A stretch of DNA of 64,000 nucleotides from SZAS-103 sp038234715. Lineage in GTDB: Bacteria; Pseudomonadota; Gammaproteobacteria; Xanthomonadales; Xanthomonadaceae. The first letter of the stretch is position 1, and every line of letters begins with the position of its first letter. The stretch spans positions 1-64,000 of the forward strand of contig JBBQTD010000009.1 in the NCBI GenBank assembly GCA_038234715.1. The letters run 5' to 3'. The translations under genes and the position numbers were made by a program. Below are positions 48,995 to 59,722 of the stretch, in pieces. The notes below the pieces were generated by a model. It was not told the DNA's origin. It saw only the letters and a list, made by a program, of their open reading frames with translations, and made no database searches.

Positions 48995-51900
48995 TCACGG
49001 CTTGCGCACCACGGTGATCGTGCCGCCCAGCGACTGCGCCTGCACCGTGCGGTCGTACAGGGATTCGCCATAGGCGGGCGGCACCGCATACGATCCCGCG
49101 TTGGTGGACTTGATCCGGTACACAAACTCGCGCACGTCGCTGGTCGCCGTGCCGTAGATGACCACGCGATCGTCACGCACATCCGCGTACTGCGGAACCC
49201 ACGTTGACGCTGCAATTCCCACAGGCGACTGCCATGCCGGCGCGGCAGTCGCCACCGGCGAACTGCCGCTGTCCGCCGCGCCGCTCGCATCGGCGGCGGC
49301 ATCGGCGTCCGGCTGCGCATGCGTCTCCTGCACCGCCTCGAAACCGCCAGGCAGCAGGTCGACGATCGCGACATTGCCGATGCCGTCGCCGCGGGTCGCG
49401 CGAATCTTCAGGTGCACCTGGATTTCCTGGCCGAGTGCGACGTTCGCGATCGGCTTGCCATCCGCATCGGTGTAGTCGCGGACGATCTCCAGCCCGTCCT
49501 TGCGCACCGTCGTTGGCAACGTGCGATCGAATCCGCCCTGGCTGACGCTGTACCACGTCGCCAGATCGGAATCGTTATGCACGCGCACCGCATGCGCCGA
49601 GGAATCGAAATTCCCGCGCGTCACCAGGCCGTCCGCATGCGAAATCGTCCGCGCGCTGCCATCGGCTGCGAGCTGCGCAATCGCCAATCCCTGGTCGATC
49701 GCTCCGCCCTGGCTCGAATATGCGTCCAGCGCGAGCAAGGTCATCGCCGAGGACAGGGTGTTGTACCAACCACGCTGCAACGACATCACCACGTTCTGTA
49801 GCGCTTGTGCAGGCAGGGTCTTGGCGAGGTCGGGGAAATGCCGCGCGACCAGGTACAAGGTGCCGGAATCGCGTATCAACGGATCGCTGTAGCGCTCGAA
49901 GGAATACGCGGCGTCGAACGTCGCGCGATCGAGCACGCGCAGGGGACCGGCCATGAGCTGGTCGGCTTCGCGGTCGGCCTTCACGAGTTTCAAGCTCGCA
50001 GCGACATAGGCCGCTGCCGTATCGTCCTTCCATTCGGCCGCATGGCGTTCCTGCAGGCGCTGGCGCACCGCGGCAAGTTGGCTGGTCATCACCTTGCCCT
50101 GGCGCGTCAGCAGGTACACCGCGAAGGCGCGCTCGCGCAAGCCAGGCAGCGTGCTGTCGCTGTCGTCCGCGGCGAGTTGCATGAGGTAGCCATTCGCGCG
50201 ATCGAGCAGGTCGGCTGGCACCGCATGGCCGCGTTCCTTCGCCTCCAGCAGGAACTGCACCGCATATGCCGAAATGTAGCGCTCGGACACTGGCGTCGCC
50301 GTCCACAGACCGAAACCGCCTTCGGCATTCTGCCGCGAACGCAGCACCGTCAACACCGCATCGAAGCGCGCGGTGGGCGTGACGTCCTTCATGCCGACGA
50401 TCTGGCCGCCGAACTCGGGATGCTGCTCGAACACCAGCGCAGGCATCGCCTGGCTCAGCAACTGCTCGGTGCATTCGTGCGGAAAATTCGCGAGGTAGAC
50501 CGCGAGCCCGCGCGCGAGTATCAGCGGCACATGCGAAGCAGCCGCATCGCGCTGCGCATGCTGGTCGTACAACGTGCGCAACGGCTTGATGTCGACGTTG
50601 CCCTTGCCCAGGCTGCCGAGCGTGACTTCGGTGCGATACGGTACCGCCGGGCGCACCGACATCTGCTGCGTCAGCTTCGCGGCATGCGCGCCGCTGCTCG
50701 CGGTGAACACCAGGGTTGCCGGGCCGGGGTTGGGTTTCGCCCGCAGGTGAAACAGCACGACGCCTTCGCTGCGCTCGGCGAGGTTGACGCTTTGCATGGC
50801 GCCGCCAACGGCTTCGAGTTGCGCAGACAATGCGAGTTGCACGCTCACGGGTACCGATTTGCCACCGAGCCCCGTCAGGTTGTTCGCGACACCGACGCTG
50901 ACCTCGAACGCATCGCCGGGCGCCACCACCGATGGAATGTTCGGCGACAACACGAAGTCGCCACGCACCGTGGTCGCGCCTTCGAACGTGCCGATCTTTC
51001 CGGCAGATACCGAAACCGCCATCACCCGCAGCTTGCCGTTGAAATCCTCGGGAACGGTCCAGGTCAGATCCTTCTCGCCGGTCACGTCCACCAACCCGGA
51101 CCAGTACGCCACCGGCGGCGCGTGCTTCTTGCGGAACGGATTGAGGAAGCGGCCGATCATGTTGTCGGCATCGCCACCCGGCGACGCCATCGCCGCCAGG
51201 CGCGTGAACTCGGGCAGGATCAGGTCCAGGATCTGCGTGGTCTGCACTTCGAGCATGCGCTTGCGGAAGAAGAAGTCGAGCGGATCTGCGAGCTTGTAGT
51301 GCGCGACCTGCAGGATGCCCTCGTCCACCACGAACACCGCGACGCGCGCGGGCTCGGCGGTCTTGACTTTCATGTGCAAGACCTGGCCGGGCTTCATCAG
51401 CGCGGGCGTGTCGACGCTTACCGCCATCTTGCGCGCGTTGCGGTTCACCGAGAACGGCACGATGCCGTAACTCAGCGGACTCATGAAGATCGCGTCCGAC
51501 GACGGATCGCGGATGAACTGCACGTTGATGTAACCGTTGCCCTCGAAGTCCGCAGGCACCTTGATCTTCTGCACCGACGCCGTGGTGGTCGCGCTGAACC
51601 ATGCGTGCGCATACACGTGGTCACGTTCGATCGTGATCAACCCGCTGCCCGCGTACGGCGCACGGACCGCGACTTCGATCATTTCGCCCGGCGAATAGTC
51701 TTGTTTCGACAATGCGAGCTGCAGCTCGTCGTTGCGTTCGAGCGAACGCGACAGGTTCGCAGCGCCCGCGACCGAGTACTCGATCCGGTTGAGTTCGTCG
51801 CCGTGCGCATTCTTCACCACCCAGGCGAAATTGCCCGGCGTCGTCGTCACCAGTGGAACCTGCATGCCGGTGTCCGGAATCGCCAGTGGCGACGCACTGA

Positions 51901-54900
51901 TCGGCACCTCTTTCAGGCGCGACTCGTACTTGTACACGCCCGAGTCCTGCTTGGTCAAGATCGAGACATAGCGACGTTCCACGAGTGCGGCCGTAAGTCC
52001 GGACGCCGCGGTCTTGTTTGCGCGCGGATCGATCGCGACGACGCTGACCACGCGCTTGGCGCCGCGGCTGATGTAGTCCAGGTCGCCATCGATCTTGGTG
52101 CCGACCAGATAGTCGAGCGACGACACCATGCTCACCGTTTCGGCCGCGACGCTGCGACCGCCTTCTGCCTCGTAACCCTTGCCGAGGAAGTCCAGTCGAT
52201 AGGTAGAGCTGCCGTATTTCTTCAGGTCCAGCAGGTACACGACGTCTCCATTCGCGTCGGTGCTCTTGTCGCCGAGCGGCTCGCTGTAGCTTTCCTTGGC
52301 GTGCTGCGGATCGTAGAAGCGAAAGTCCGGGTAGCTGTGGAACGCAGGGAACACCGGTTGCAAGGTCAGCGTCGCTTCGACCCGGCGATTCTGCGCGGGG
52401 GTGCCGAACAGGTTTTGCAGCGAGAATTTCACCGACAGCGCGTCGGGCTTCACCCAGCCTTCGGTCACCGGTTGCGACAATGTCGCAGTCGCCTTCATGC
52501 GATCGGGCAGGAATTCCTTGACCTGCACGGTCGTCGAACCGAGCGTCTGGTTCTCACCGGTGGCCTTGACCAGCGAGAGGTTGATCGTCCAGGTTCCGGT
52601 CGGCGCGCTTTCCTGCGGGGTGTAGCTGATTTCCTCGAAACCCACCGCCCCGAGCTTGAGCTTGCTGCGTTGCACGCTCAGGCCGCGTGGATCGGTGATT
52701 TCGACTTCGAGCGGCACGCCAACCAATGGCTTGGTCCAGTCCACCGCGCGCACGATCATGCCGATATGAAAGGTATCTCCAGGTCTGTAAAGGCCGCGAT
52801 CGGAGAACAGGTCGGCGCTGAGTTGCCCGGAATCCTTCGAGTTGCGGACTCCACCGATATCGAACCGCGAGAAATCGAGCTTGCGATCGGAACCCGCGAA
52901 TGGCAGGAACGACAGGTCGTCGCCGAGACGCACGATGAACAGCGCAGGCTGCTTCTCGCGCTTGAATGCATCGAGCGCATCCAGATGCACCTGTCCGTCG
53001 GCGTTGCTGGCCTGGCTGACCAGGGTCTGTCCGTTCTTGCCGATCACTTCGACCTGCGCGCCCGCCACCGGACGACCGCCGTGGATCGATTGCACGAAGA
53101 CGTCGTAGCTGCCGTCGAGCGATTTCTTCGCGATCAGGCCCAGGTCGGTGACAACGACAAGGCGCGCATCGCCAACCTTGTCGGCATTGGTGTCGCCGCT
53201 GCTGCTATCGTCGCCGCCTTCGCTGTCAGTGCCTTCGTCGCCCGCCGCGGCTGCATCTCCCGCGCTGTCGTCGGCCGCGTCTCTGGCACTGCTCGAGGCT
53301 TTCTTTTTGGCGTCCTTCGGATCGAACGCGGACAGCTTCAGCAGGAATACGCCGTGCTTGCCGTGCTGGTCCAGGTACTTGCCGAGGTCCACACCTTCGT
53401 AGTGCGCCTCGCCCGGCCCCTGCTTTGGGAATGCGACGTCCTGCACAAACCGTTCGGTGATCTGGTCGGGAGACAGCGCACCCAATTCGGGTTTCGCATA
53501 GCTGCCCTGGTTGAACGTGACCAGGTGCTGCAACTGGTCGGGGAGCACGCGCGCTATCTCGACCTCCATTCCCGGCATGTTGCGCGATACCACGCCGATG
53601 CGCTTGTCCCCATTGAGCGAAAGCAGCGCACCATCGGCCATGAAGCGCAGCAGTTTCGGATAGTCCGGCACCGCGACGGTGTTCGACGAACTCTTGCCGA
53701 GGATGTAACCGCCGAACGAACGCAGGCCCTTGTCGACCTGCACGTAGATGAAGCGATGCGGATCGGCGTGATACTTGAAGCTGTGCAGTTCGATGTAGTC
53801 GCGTTCGGCCGCGATCGGTTCGAGCTCGAGCTTCTGCGACTGCTTGAGCAGGGCCTCGCCGATAGTGGTGCCCGACCAGTCGAACGGTTCGGTGCGTTCG
53901 GCCTTCGGGGTTTCGGGGTTGTAGACGGGCAGCAGCCACGCGTGCACTGCGCCGCTGACATCCTTCTCGCCGACCGCCTGCGACATCTCCAGCACCAGCA
54001 CCTGCTCGGGCTCGAAGCGCGCGTTGTCGACCAGCGTCGCATCGACGCTCGCAACCTTCAGGCTGTACAGGCCCGGCACCGCGACTTCGCCCGCAACCGC
54101 CTCGTTGGTGCCCGGTCCGCCGCGCGACGAACGCACGCCCTTGTCGATCGCGACATGCAGCTGGGTATCGTCCCTGGGCAGCGCCAGTGGCTCGGAATGC
54201 ACGAACGCGACGAGCTTGCGTGCGTCGTAGTTCACCGCGAACTTGCGCGCCTCGAGCAGGCCGATCGCATTCTCCAGGTTCAACGAGACGCGCTTCTCGA
54301 ATTCCAGTGGATCGACCGGGTGGCTGAAGTGCACCTCGGTGATGGTCTTCTTCAGCGCAGCGTCTTCCGGATCCTGATAGAACTCGCTCTTGGCGATCTT
54401 CAGCGTGAACGCCGCGCTGTCGAACTCGAAATCGCCCTTGTCCACCAGCACGTGCGGCGCAAACATCTTCTTCGGGGCGAATTCGACCGCGTAGTGCTGC
54501 GCGATCGGCCAGTCATCGTCCGGCTGGAACGTCAGCTCGCGGTCGTTGCTCCATTTCCAGTGCCCGGCCAGCGCCGGCTCGATGCGCACACCGTCTCCGG
54601 CGTCCTTGCCGACGCGCTCGATGGGCGCGACCGACCCTGCGAAACGCACCAGCAGCGGATGCACGATGGGCTTGTCGTGGCTGTAGTCGGTCACCGCCGG
54701 CGCAGTCACGTTGAACGAGATCAGGGTGGGCTCGGGCGGGTGCGGGCGATCGCGATACCAGCGGTAACCGTAGTAGCCGGCAAGCACAGCCAGCGACAGC
54801 ATGATAACGATGGCCGCCGTACGCCTGGGCCGCTGGTTCGCAACGGCGATTCCATTTTGCAGGCGCGCGCGCGCGGCGGGCAGCCATTGCGGCGTCTGCC

Positions 54901-55006
54901 ACGAAACATGGACCCCGAACACCGCCTGGAACAAATCGCTGATCGCGCCCCAGATGCCGAGCACGATCTGTAGCGGAAGGCGCAGCAGCGCCTCAAGCAA
55001 GCCCAT
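48995..55006 (-). CDS. Bacterial alpha-2-macroglobulin (YfhM-like) with thioester
   Basis: 2,003 residues, larger than E. coli YfhM (about 1,650). N-terminal membrane anchor near residues 65-82, then many MG-type beta domains (MG2/A2M_N near 360-460, bait-region and A2M core near 1100-1350). The thioester motif is intact with Cys1512 in HECTEQLLSQAMPAL (CxEQ), so it should trap proteases covalently in the periplasm. An acidic low-complexity stretch rich in Ser/Asp/Ala lies near residue 590. GGGGAT supports the start at 55006. Operon with pbpC fits the model of guarding the cell wall after envelope breach. Confidence 0.94.
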   Translation of the reverse strand: MGLLEALLRLPLQIVLGIWGAISDLFQAVFGVHVSWQTPQWLPAARARLQNGIAVANQRPRRTAAIVIMLSLAVLAGYYGYRWYRDRPHPPEPTLISFNVTAPAVTDYSHDKPIVHPLLVRFAGSVAPIERVGKDAGDGVRIEPALAGHWKWSNDRELTFQPDDDWPIAQHYAVEFAPKKMFAPHVLVDKGDFEFDSAAFTLKIAKSEFYQDPEDAALKKTITEVHFSHPVDPLEFEKRVSLNLENAIGLLEARKFAVNYDARKLVAFVHSEPLALPRDDTQLHVAIDKGVRSSRGGPGTNEAVAGEVAVPGLYSLKVASVDATLVDNARFEPEQVLVLEMSQAVGEKDVSGAVHAWLLPVYNPETPKAERTEPFDWSGTTIGEALLKQSQKLELEPIAAERDYIELHSFKYHADPHRFIYVQVDKGLRSFGGYILGKSSSNTVAVPDYPKLLRFMADGALLSLNGDKRIGVVSRNMPGMEVEIARVLPDQLQHLVTFNQGSYAKPELGALSPDQITERFVQDVAFPKQGPGEAHYEGVDLGKYLDQHGKHGVFLLKLSAFDPKDAKKKASSSARDAADDSAGDAAAAGDEGTDSEGGDDSSSGDTNADKVGDARLVVVTDLGLIAKKSLDGSYDVFVQSIHGGRPVAGAQVEVIGKNGQTLVSQASNADGQVHLDALDAFKREKQPALFIVRLGDDLSFLPFAGSDRKLDFSRFDIGGVRNSKDSGQLSADLFSDRGLYRPGDTFHIGMIVRAVDWTKPLVGVPLEVEITDPRGLSVQRSKLKLGAVGFEEISYTPQESAPTGTWTINLSLVKATGENQTLGSTTVQVKEFLPDRMKATATLSQPVTEGWVKPDALSVKFSLQNLFGTPAQNRRVEATLTLQPVFPAFHSYPDFRFYDPQHAKESYSEPLGDKSTDANGDVVYLLDLKKYGSSTYRLDFLGKGYEAEGGRSVAAETVSMVSSLDYLVGTKIDGDLDYISRGAKRVVSVVAIDPRANKTAASGLTAALVERRYVSILTKQDSGVYKYESRLKEVPISASPLAIPDTGMQVPLVTTTPGNFAWVVKNAHGDELNRIEYSVAGAANLSRSLERNDELQLALSKQDYSPGEMIEVAVRAPYAGSGLITIERDHVYAHAWFSATTTASVQKIKVPADFEGNGYINVQFIRDPSSDAIFMSPLSYGIVPFSVNRNARKMAVSVDTPALMKPGQVLHMKVKTAEPARVAVFVVDEGILQVAHYKLADPLDFFFRKRMLEVQTTQILDLILPEFTRLAAMASPGGDADNMIGRFLNPFRKKHAPPVAYWSGLVDVTGEKDLTWTVPEDFNGKLRVMAVSVSAGKIGTFEGATTVRGDFVLSPNIPSVVAPGDAFEVSVGVANNLTGLGGKSVPVSVQLALSAQLEAVGGAMQSVNLAERSEGVVLFHLRAKPNPGPATLVFTASSGAHAAKLTQQMSVRPAVPYRTEVTLGSLGKGNVDIKPLRTLYDQHAQRDAAASHVPLILARGLAVYLANFPHECTEQLLSQAMPALVFEQHPEFGGQIVGMKDVTPTARFDAVLTVLRSRQNAEGGFGLWTATPVSERYISAYAVQFLLEAKERGHAVPADLLDRANGYLMQLAADDSDSTLPGLRERAFAVYLLTRQGKVMTSQLAAVRQRLQERHAAEWKDDTAAAYVAASLKLVKADREADQLMAGPLRVLDRATFDAAYSFERYSDPLIRDSGTLYLVARHFPDLAKTLPAQALQNVVMSLQRGWYNTLSSAMTLLALDAYSSQGGAIDQGLAIAQLAADGSARTISHADGLVTRGNFDSSAHAVRVHNDSDLATWYSVSQGGFDRTLPTTVRKDGLEIVRDYTDADGKPIANVALGQEIQVHLKIRATRGDGIGNVAIVDLLPGGFEAVQETHAQPDADAAADASGAADSGSSPVATAAPAWQSPVGIAASTWVPQYADVRDDRVVIYGTATSDVREFVYRIKSTNAGSYAVPPAYGESLYDRTVQAQSLGGTITVVRKP

Positions 55007-55350
55007 TGGCGATCCCCGGAAAACGCTGAACGAAACCTGGCGCCGCGCGACCATGTGCCCGGTCGCGCCCCGTCGCCATCGTTCCGCACTGCGGTCGCGG
55101 ACGCAAGCGGCTTGTGCTGGAGTTTCTTTTCACCAGCGGATGAGCGCAGCGCCCCGACCGGGCCGTCGATCGCCACCGGGCTGCAAGTGTCGCGTTGAAA
55201 AACAAGCGAGGTGCGCCACGAGGGCAGTCATGGGCCCGGCGTATTCAGGCCTGCCCGTATCGAAAACCGGCTGTCCTGTTTGCACCGGACATTGGGCGCA
55301 GGGGCGATCCAGGCACCGCATCGCGCCATGAATCTATAAACTCTGCACGC
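55007..55350. other. Intergenic region, no gene seen
   Basis: 344 bases between the divergent alpha-2-macroglobulin and hypothetical membrane-anchored genes. I see no convincing short gene, terminator or operator; it must hold both promoters. Confidence 0.5.
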
Positions 55351-55950
55351 ATGCCGCGTTGGTTATGGATACTACTTGCCGTCGGAGTGATCGGTTGGCT
55401 GGCTTCGCCACCGATGCACTTCGCGCGCGCGCGCGCTCCCGGAATGCTGGTTGCCAATGCGCCCGAGCAACACGATCTCGATCACGCCGCAACATTCCAG
55501 GACAAGGATTTCACGATCACGCCGCTGGCGGATTTCAGCCTCACCGCCCGCGTGCTTTCGCGCGCCGACTACAACTACGACCCCACGTCGTCGATCTCAC
55601 CCACCGACCTTGCGATGGGATGGGGCCGGATGTCGGACAGCACGGTGCTGGCCAAGCTCGACATCAGCCAGTCCAGCCGCTGGTACACCTACCGATGGGG
55701 CGCCGACGGCCCGCCGATCCCGCAGGACGAAATTATCCGCTCCAGCGCCAACATGCACATGTTGCCAGCCGACGATATGGTCCGCGCAGAGCTCAAGCAG
55801 GTCCGTCCCGGGGATGTGGTGCACCTGGAGGGCCAGCTCATCGAGGCGCACAGCGCGAACGGGGGCGTCTGGCGCAGTTCGATGACCCGCGACGACTCGG
55901 GTAACGGCGCGTGCGAAGTGGTCTATGTGCGCAGCCTGGTGGTGATGTGA
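55351..55950 (+). CDS. Membrane-anchored hypothetical protein
   Basis: 199 residues. Single N-terminal hydrophobic segment (PRWLWILLAVGVIGWLASPP) then a soluble periplasmic domain with DFTITPLADFSLTARVLSRADYNYDP and a C-terminal part LRPGDVVHLEGQL-like (VRPGDVVHLEGQLIEA). Known only as a conserved protein of this group; function unknown. Ribosome site is weak. Confidence 0.75.
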   Translation: MPRWLWILLAVGVIGWLASPPMHFARARAPGMLVANAPEQHDLDHAATFQDKDFTITPLADFSLTARVLSRADYNYDPTSSISPTDLAMGWGRMSDSTVLAKLDISQSSRWYTYRWGADGPPIPQDEIIRSSANMHMLPADDMVRAELKQVRPGDVVHLEGQLIEAHSANGGVWRSSMTRDDSGNGACEVVYVRSLVVM

Positions 55951-56068
55951 AGCGCATCGATCGGATTGGGGATGGTCTGAACAAGTCCGTCCTGGACTTG
56001 TTCAGACGCATGGGGACGCCTGCCCCAATGGACATCTTCCCGATCGACATCGCCGTGATGGGATCAGC

Positions 56069-57577
56069 ATGACGCGCGCCGCCATTGCGCCACTGCTCCT
56101 CACCATGTTGCTTGCGCTGGCATTCGTGCTTCCGTTCCAGGGGACTCGGCATCTGTGGGGTACCGACGAGGGCCGTTACAGCGCCGTGGCTGTGGAGATG
56201 CTCGATTCGGGGGACTGGCTGGTACCGCATCGCCATCCCGACCATCCGCATCTGTCGAAGCCTCCGCTGACGTACTGGGCGCTGGCCGCGTCGATGAGCG
56301 TGTTCGGCAAGAACGAATGGGCGCTGCGACTGCCCGGCGCACTCGCATTCGTGCTGACGATTGGCTGCGTGTTTGTGATCGGCAAGAGGCTGGTGCCGAC
56401 GCGACCGTGGTGGCCGCCGCTGGTCTGCGCAGGTACCGCCCTGCTTTTCCTGGCTTCCAACGCGATCAGTACCGATTCCCTGCTGTGTGCCTTCGAGACC
56501 CTCGGCATGACCGGCTATGTGCTGGCCTGGCGCGGAGAGACGCAAGCCATCGCCCGGCGCGGCGCGCTGATTCTCGGACTCGGCTTCGGCCTGGCGTTCC
56601 TGACCAAGGGTCCGCCCGGACTGATGGCGTTGATCCCTTCGATCTGGTTCTGGTGGCGCAACCGCGCCGACTTCCACGCGAACCCGTTCACCTGGAAGGC
56701 ACTCGTGGTGTGGGCGCCGATCGCGCTGACCTGGTTCGTGGTCGTGGTTTGGCTGGATCATTCGCGGCTTGCGTATTTCGTCGGCACAGAGACTTACGGG
56801 CGCATCTTCACCGACCAGGCCGATCGCCACCCGCAATGGTACGGATGGCTCGTCGCTTACGGACCGGTCGCGCTGGTGGGAGTGCTGCCGTGGACGCTGG
56901 TGATGCTGTGGGACGCGCTATGCCGATCCGGCAAGCCGCGTCAACCCGACAGTGATTCCGATCGTGCGACTTCGCGCTTCCTGCTGCTGTGGCTGTTCGT
57001 GTCGCTGCTGATCTTCTGCATCGCGCGGTCGCGGCTGACCCTGTATGTGCTTCCGCTGATGGTGCCGTTCGGCCTGTGGGCCGCACATCGCACGCGCCAC
57101 CTCAACTTCAGCCTCGCCGGAAAGGTTCTGCTGGCGTCGTGGTTCGTCCTGCTGCTGGCGATCAAGGCGCTGCTGCCGGTGATGCCGTCCAGGCAGTTCG
57201 AAGGCAAGGATTCCTATCTCCTGTCGCAGATCATCCGCTCGCAGCTGCGTGAGCCGATCAGCGAAATCATCTTCGTCGACGAAACAGCGCTCTACGGCGT
57301 CCGCGTCTACCTTGGCACGCCAGTGTTGCGGGTGGATTTCGGGGACTCAACGAACCCGGCTGTCGACCTGTCGCTGGCGCAGGCACTGGCGGAGCACAAA
57401 CCGCAGCGGCTGTGGATGGTGCACATGCATACAGCTGGCAACTTCGTCAGGGATGTGGAGCGCTCGGGCGGGCGTGCTCGGCAAGTGGTGAGCTATGCGC
57501 ACTATCGGGGGTTTTTGGTGGATCCCGGCACGCAGTCGGCGCCCTCGGTTCCGGCTCCCGGTGGTCCACACGGTTGA
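56069..57577 (+). CDS. ArnT-like family 39 glycosyltransferase
   Basis: 502 residues with about ten to twelve transmembrane segments. The first periplasmic loop has the GT39 acidic motif (LWGTDEGRYSAVAVEML) and HPHLSKPPLTYW, both typical of ArnT/PMT enzymes that use undecaprenyl-phosphate sugars. It may modify lipid A or another envelope glycan. Shorter C-terminal domain than ArnT (about 550). No arn genes adjacent, so I do not use that symbol. Confidence 0.88.
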   Translation: MTRAAIAPLLLTMLLALAFVLPFQGTRHLWGTDEGRYSAVAVEMLDSGDWLVPHRHPDHPHLSKPPLTYWALAASMSVFGKNEWALRLPGALAFVLTIGCVFVIGKRLVPTRPWWPPLVCAGTALLFLASNAISTDSLLCAFETLGMTGYVLAWRGETQAIARRGALILGLGFGLAFLTKGPPGLMALIPSIWFWWRNRADFHANPFTWKALVVWAPIALTWFVVVVWLDHSRLAYFVGTETYGRIFTDQADRHPQWYGWLVAYGPVALVGVLPWTLVMLWDALCRSGKPRQPDSDSDRATSRFLLLWLFVSLLIFCIARSRLTLYVLPLMVPFGLWAAHRTRHLNFSLAGKVLLASWFVLLLAIKALLPVMPSRQFEGKDSYLLSQIIRSQLREPISEIIFVDETALYGVRVYLGTPVLRVDFGDSTNPAVDLSLAQALAEHKPQRLWMVHMHTAGNFVRDVERSGGRARQVVSYAHYRGFLVDPGTQSAPSVPAPGGPHG

Positions 57578-57774
57578 GGACGATTGCACCTACTTGCGAT
57601 CGTGTGGAGGGCCTGCTCGGTCGAAGCGTCGCCTGAACGAAAAGCTGCCAGGGACCTGTAGGCGATTCGCCTGGTCTTCGCACGTGGGCAGATCAAGATC
57701 CCTCGTGCGTTCGGGCGATGAGCAGATTCTGCATCAATGGCAAAAGCTTGCACGCATCGCGGGCGCGGGCCGCT

Positions 57775-58464
57775 TCATGTCCCCGCAGCCCCGATCGGAC
57801 AGCTCACACCGGTTCCCCCCAGGCCGCAATATCCGCCTGGATTCTTCGACAGGTATTGCTGGTGGTCGTCTTCGGCGTAGTAGAACGTCGGAGCGGGATG
57901 CACGATCTGCGTGGTGATCTTGCCCATGCCTGCGGCGTCGAGTCGATGCTGGTAGGCATCGCGGCTCGCAAGCGCAGCACGGTACTGCTCGGCGGTGTCG
58001 CAATGAATCACCGAACGGTATTGGGTCCCCGCGTCGTTGCCCTGGCGCATGCCCTGTGTGGGGTCGTGTTTCTCCCAGAACGCGCGCAACAGGTCGTCGA
58101 ACGCAACCAGCTTCGGGTCGTAAACGACGAGGACCGCTTCGGTGTGGCCGGTTTGTCCGGAACACACTTCGCGATAGGTCGCGTTCGCCGTGCTGCCACC
58201 CGCGTAGCCGACCGCAGTCGTGAACACGCCGGGCAATGTCCAGAACGCGCGTTCCGCTCCCCAGAAACATCCCATTCCGAATTGCACCTGTTGCAGGCCT
58301 GCGAACGCGCCTTCGCCGATCGCGCCCTGGATCGGGTGACCGTTGACGTGATGGCGGTTGGTCACCGACATCGGCGTCGTGCGGCCCGGCAAGAGATCTT
58401 CCGGGCGTGGCATGCGCTGTTTGTGCGCGCCGACACCAAGTAGGGTTTCGAGCAGACTTGCCAT
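57775..58464 (-). CDS. msrA: Peptide-methionine (S)-S-oxide reductase
   Basis: 229 residues. Catalytic Cys in GMGCFWGAERAFW (about residue 65), GYAGG, GHTEAV and RQGNDAGTQYRSVI are MsrA hallmarks; the C-terminal GGYCGLGGTGVSC carries resolving cysteines. Repairs oxidised methionine. The start at 58464 has GAGGAA 7 bases upstream. The ~55-residue N-terminal extension before the core is typical of long MsrA forms such as E. coli's. Confidence 0.95.
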   Translation of the reverse strand: MASLLETLLGVGAHKQRMPRPEDLLPGRTTPMSVTNRHHVNGHPIQGAIGEGAFAGLQQVQFGMGCFWGAERAFWTLPGVFTTAVGYAGGSTANATYREVCSGQTGHTEAVLVVYDPKLVAFDDLLRAFWEKHDPTQGMRQGNDAGTQYRSVIHCDTAEQYRAALASRDAYQHRLDAAGMGKITTQIVHPAPTFYYAEDDHQQYLSKNPGGYCGLGGTGVSCPIGAAGT

Positions 58465-58584
58465 CGCTGGATTCCTCAAGTAACGCCTCGACAGGACGTG
58501 TGCGCGCAGGCGAGGGATTCAATCCGGCGAACACCTCTCGAGTCGCACCCATGGTCGCCGTTGCACGACCGTTCACCACGACCG

Positions 58585-59574
58585 CTATTCAACCTGATCG
58601 CTCGCTAACGCCTCGTGACGATCCGCGGGGGTGGCGCCACGCATGCTTCCGACAAAGATCCCGCACAGTGCAAGCGCGAGACCGACCCACTCGATCGTGT
58701 GGGTCACGCGGTGGAACAGCACCACATCCATCAGGAACGCCAGGACCGGCTGCAACAGCAGCAGCAGGCCGACCAGCGACGTCGGCAACTGCGGCATTGC
58801 GCGCGAGATCAGCACCCAGCCCAGGCATTGCCCGACCAGCCCCAACGCGATCAACGCAGCAAGCGATTGCGCGTCAGGGATCGCAAACGGCTCGCCGCCG
58901 GCTGCGGTGAACAGCGCGAGGATCCCCGCGCAAAGCAGCGAAGTGATTGCAAGCAATTGCGAAGACGCAAGTGTCGAGCGTTCGCGCTGCGCGTGGCGGA
59001 AGCTCAACATGTAACCGGCGTAGCAGAACGCAGTGAGCACGCCGAACAGAACGCCGAGGCGGTAGTCGCTGCTGAAGTCCGACCAGCCCTGCCCGATCAG
59101 CAGCCACAGGCCTCCAAACGCGAGCGCCAGGCCGCAAAGGAATTGCCAGCTGAGCTTCTCCCGATGCAGCAGCACACCCGCGAGGGCCATCATGAACACC
59201 TGCAGGTTGCCGAGCAGCGTGGCGACGCCGGGCCCCACGTCGATGATGCTGCGATGCCAGAAGAACAGGTCGATCGCAAACGCAAACGCGGGCGGAAGCA
59301 TCCACAGCACATCGCCCAGGCGCATCGCGCGCCATTGCCGCAACGCGACCAGCGCGATGCTCAGCAGCATGCCGCCGAACAACATGCGCCAGAATGCAGA
59401 CACGGTCGGCGGCACATGCGCAAACTTCACCAGCACGCTGGTCGTGCTGATGAACGCGCCTCCCGCGATCATCGCCAGCAACGGTCCGCGTGGAATACCT
59501 GTACTCACGCGCGACGAGCGACCTGATGCACGCTTGGACGCCGCATGGCGCGGACTGCGTCGCTCGCATTGCAT
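58585..59574 (-). CDS. EamA/DMT-family transporter
   Basis: About 329 residues with ten predicted transmembrane segments in two EamA repeats (about 35-170 and 180-310; for example PLLAMIAGGAFISTTSVLVKF and LGVLFGVLTAFCYAGYML). Exports or exchanges metabolites; substrate unknown. The start is uncertain: the ATG at 59574 gives a basic 30-residue N-terminus without a good ribosome site; a GTG about 20 codons in is possible. Confidence 0.87.
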   Translation of the reverse strand: MQCERRSPRHAASKRASGRSSRVSTGIPRGPLLAMIAGGAFISTTSVLVKFAHVPPTVSAFWRMLFGGMLLSIALVALRQWRAMRLGDVLWMLPPAFAFAIDLFFWHRSIIDVGPGVATLLGNLQVFMMALAGVLLHREKLSWQFLCGLALAFGGLWLLIGQGWSDFSSDYRLGVLFGVLTAFCYAGYMLSFRHAQRERSTLASSQLLAITSLLCAGILALFTAAGGEPFAIPDAQSLAALIALGLVGQCLGWVLISRAMPQLPTSLVGLLLLLQPVLAFLMDVVLFHRVTHTIEWVGLALALCGIFVGSMRGATPADRHEALASDQVE

Positions 59575-59722
59575 GCCAAGGTCTTTGCAACGCGGAATCC
59601 GCAGCGGATGCGGCAGATCAGGCTCAAGGGCATGGCGACATCGTCGAAGCGCACGGCGCGTGGGTCGGCGCGAGCTTACGCGATGGCGTGGCGTCGCGCT
59701 GCCAGCAGCGGATCGCGCATGC

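Noticed and set aside
49805..54973. Plus-strand open frame of more than 1,700 codons opposite the alpha-2-macroglobulin gene
   Set aside because: Shadow frame with no recognisable domain; the minus strand encodes the full macroglobulin with thioester.
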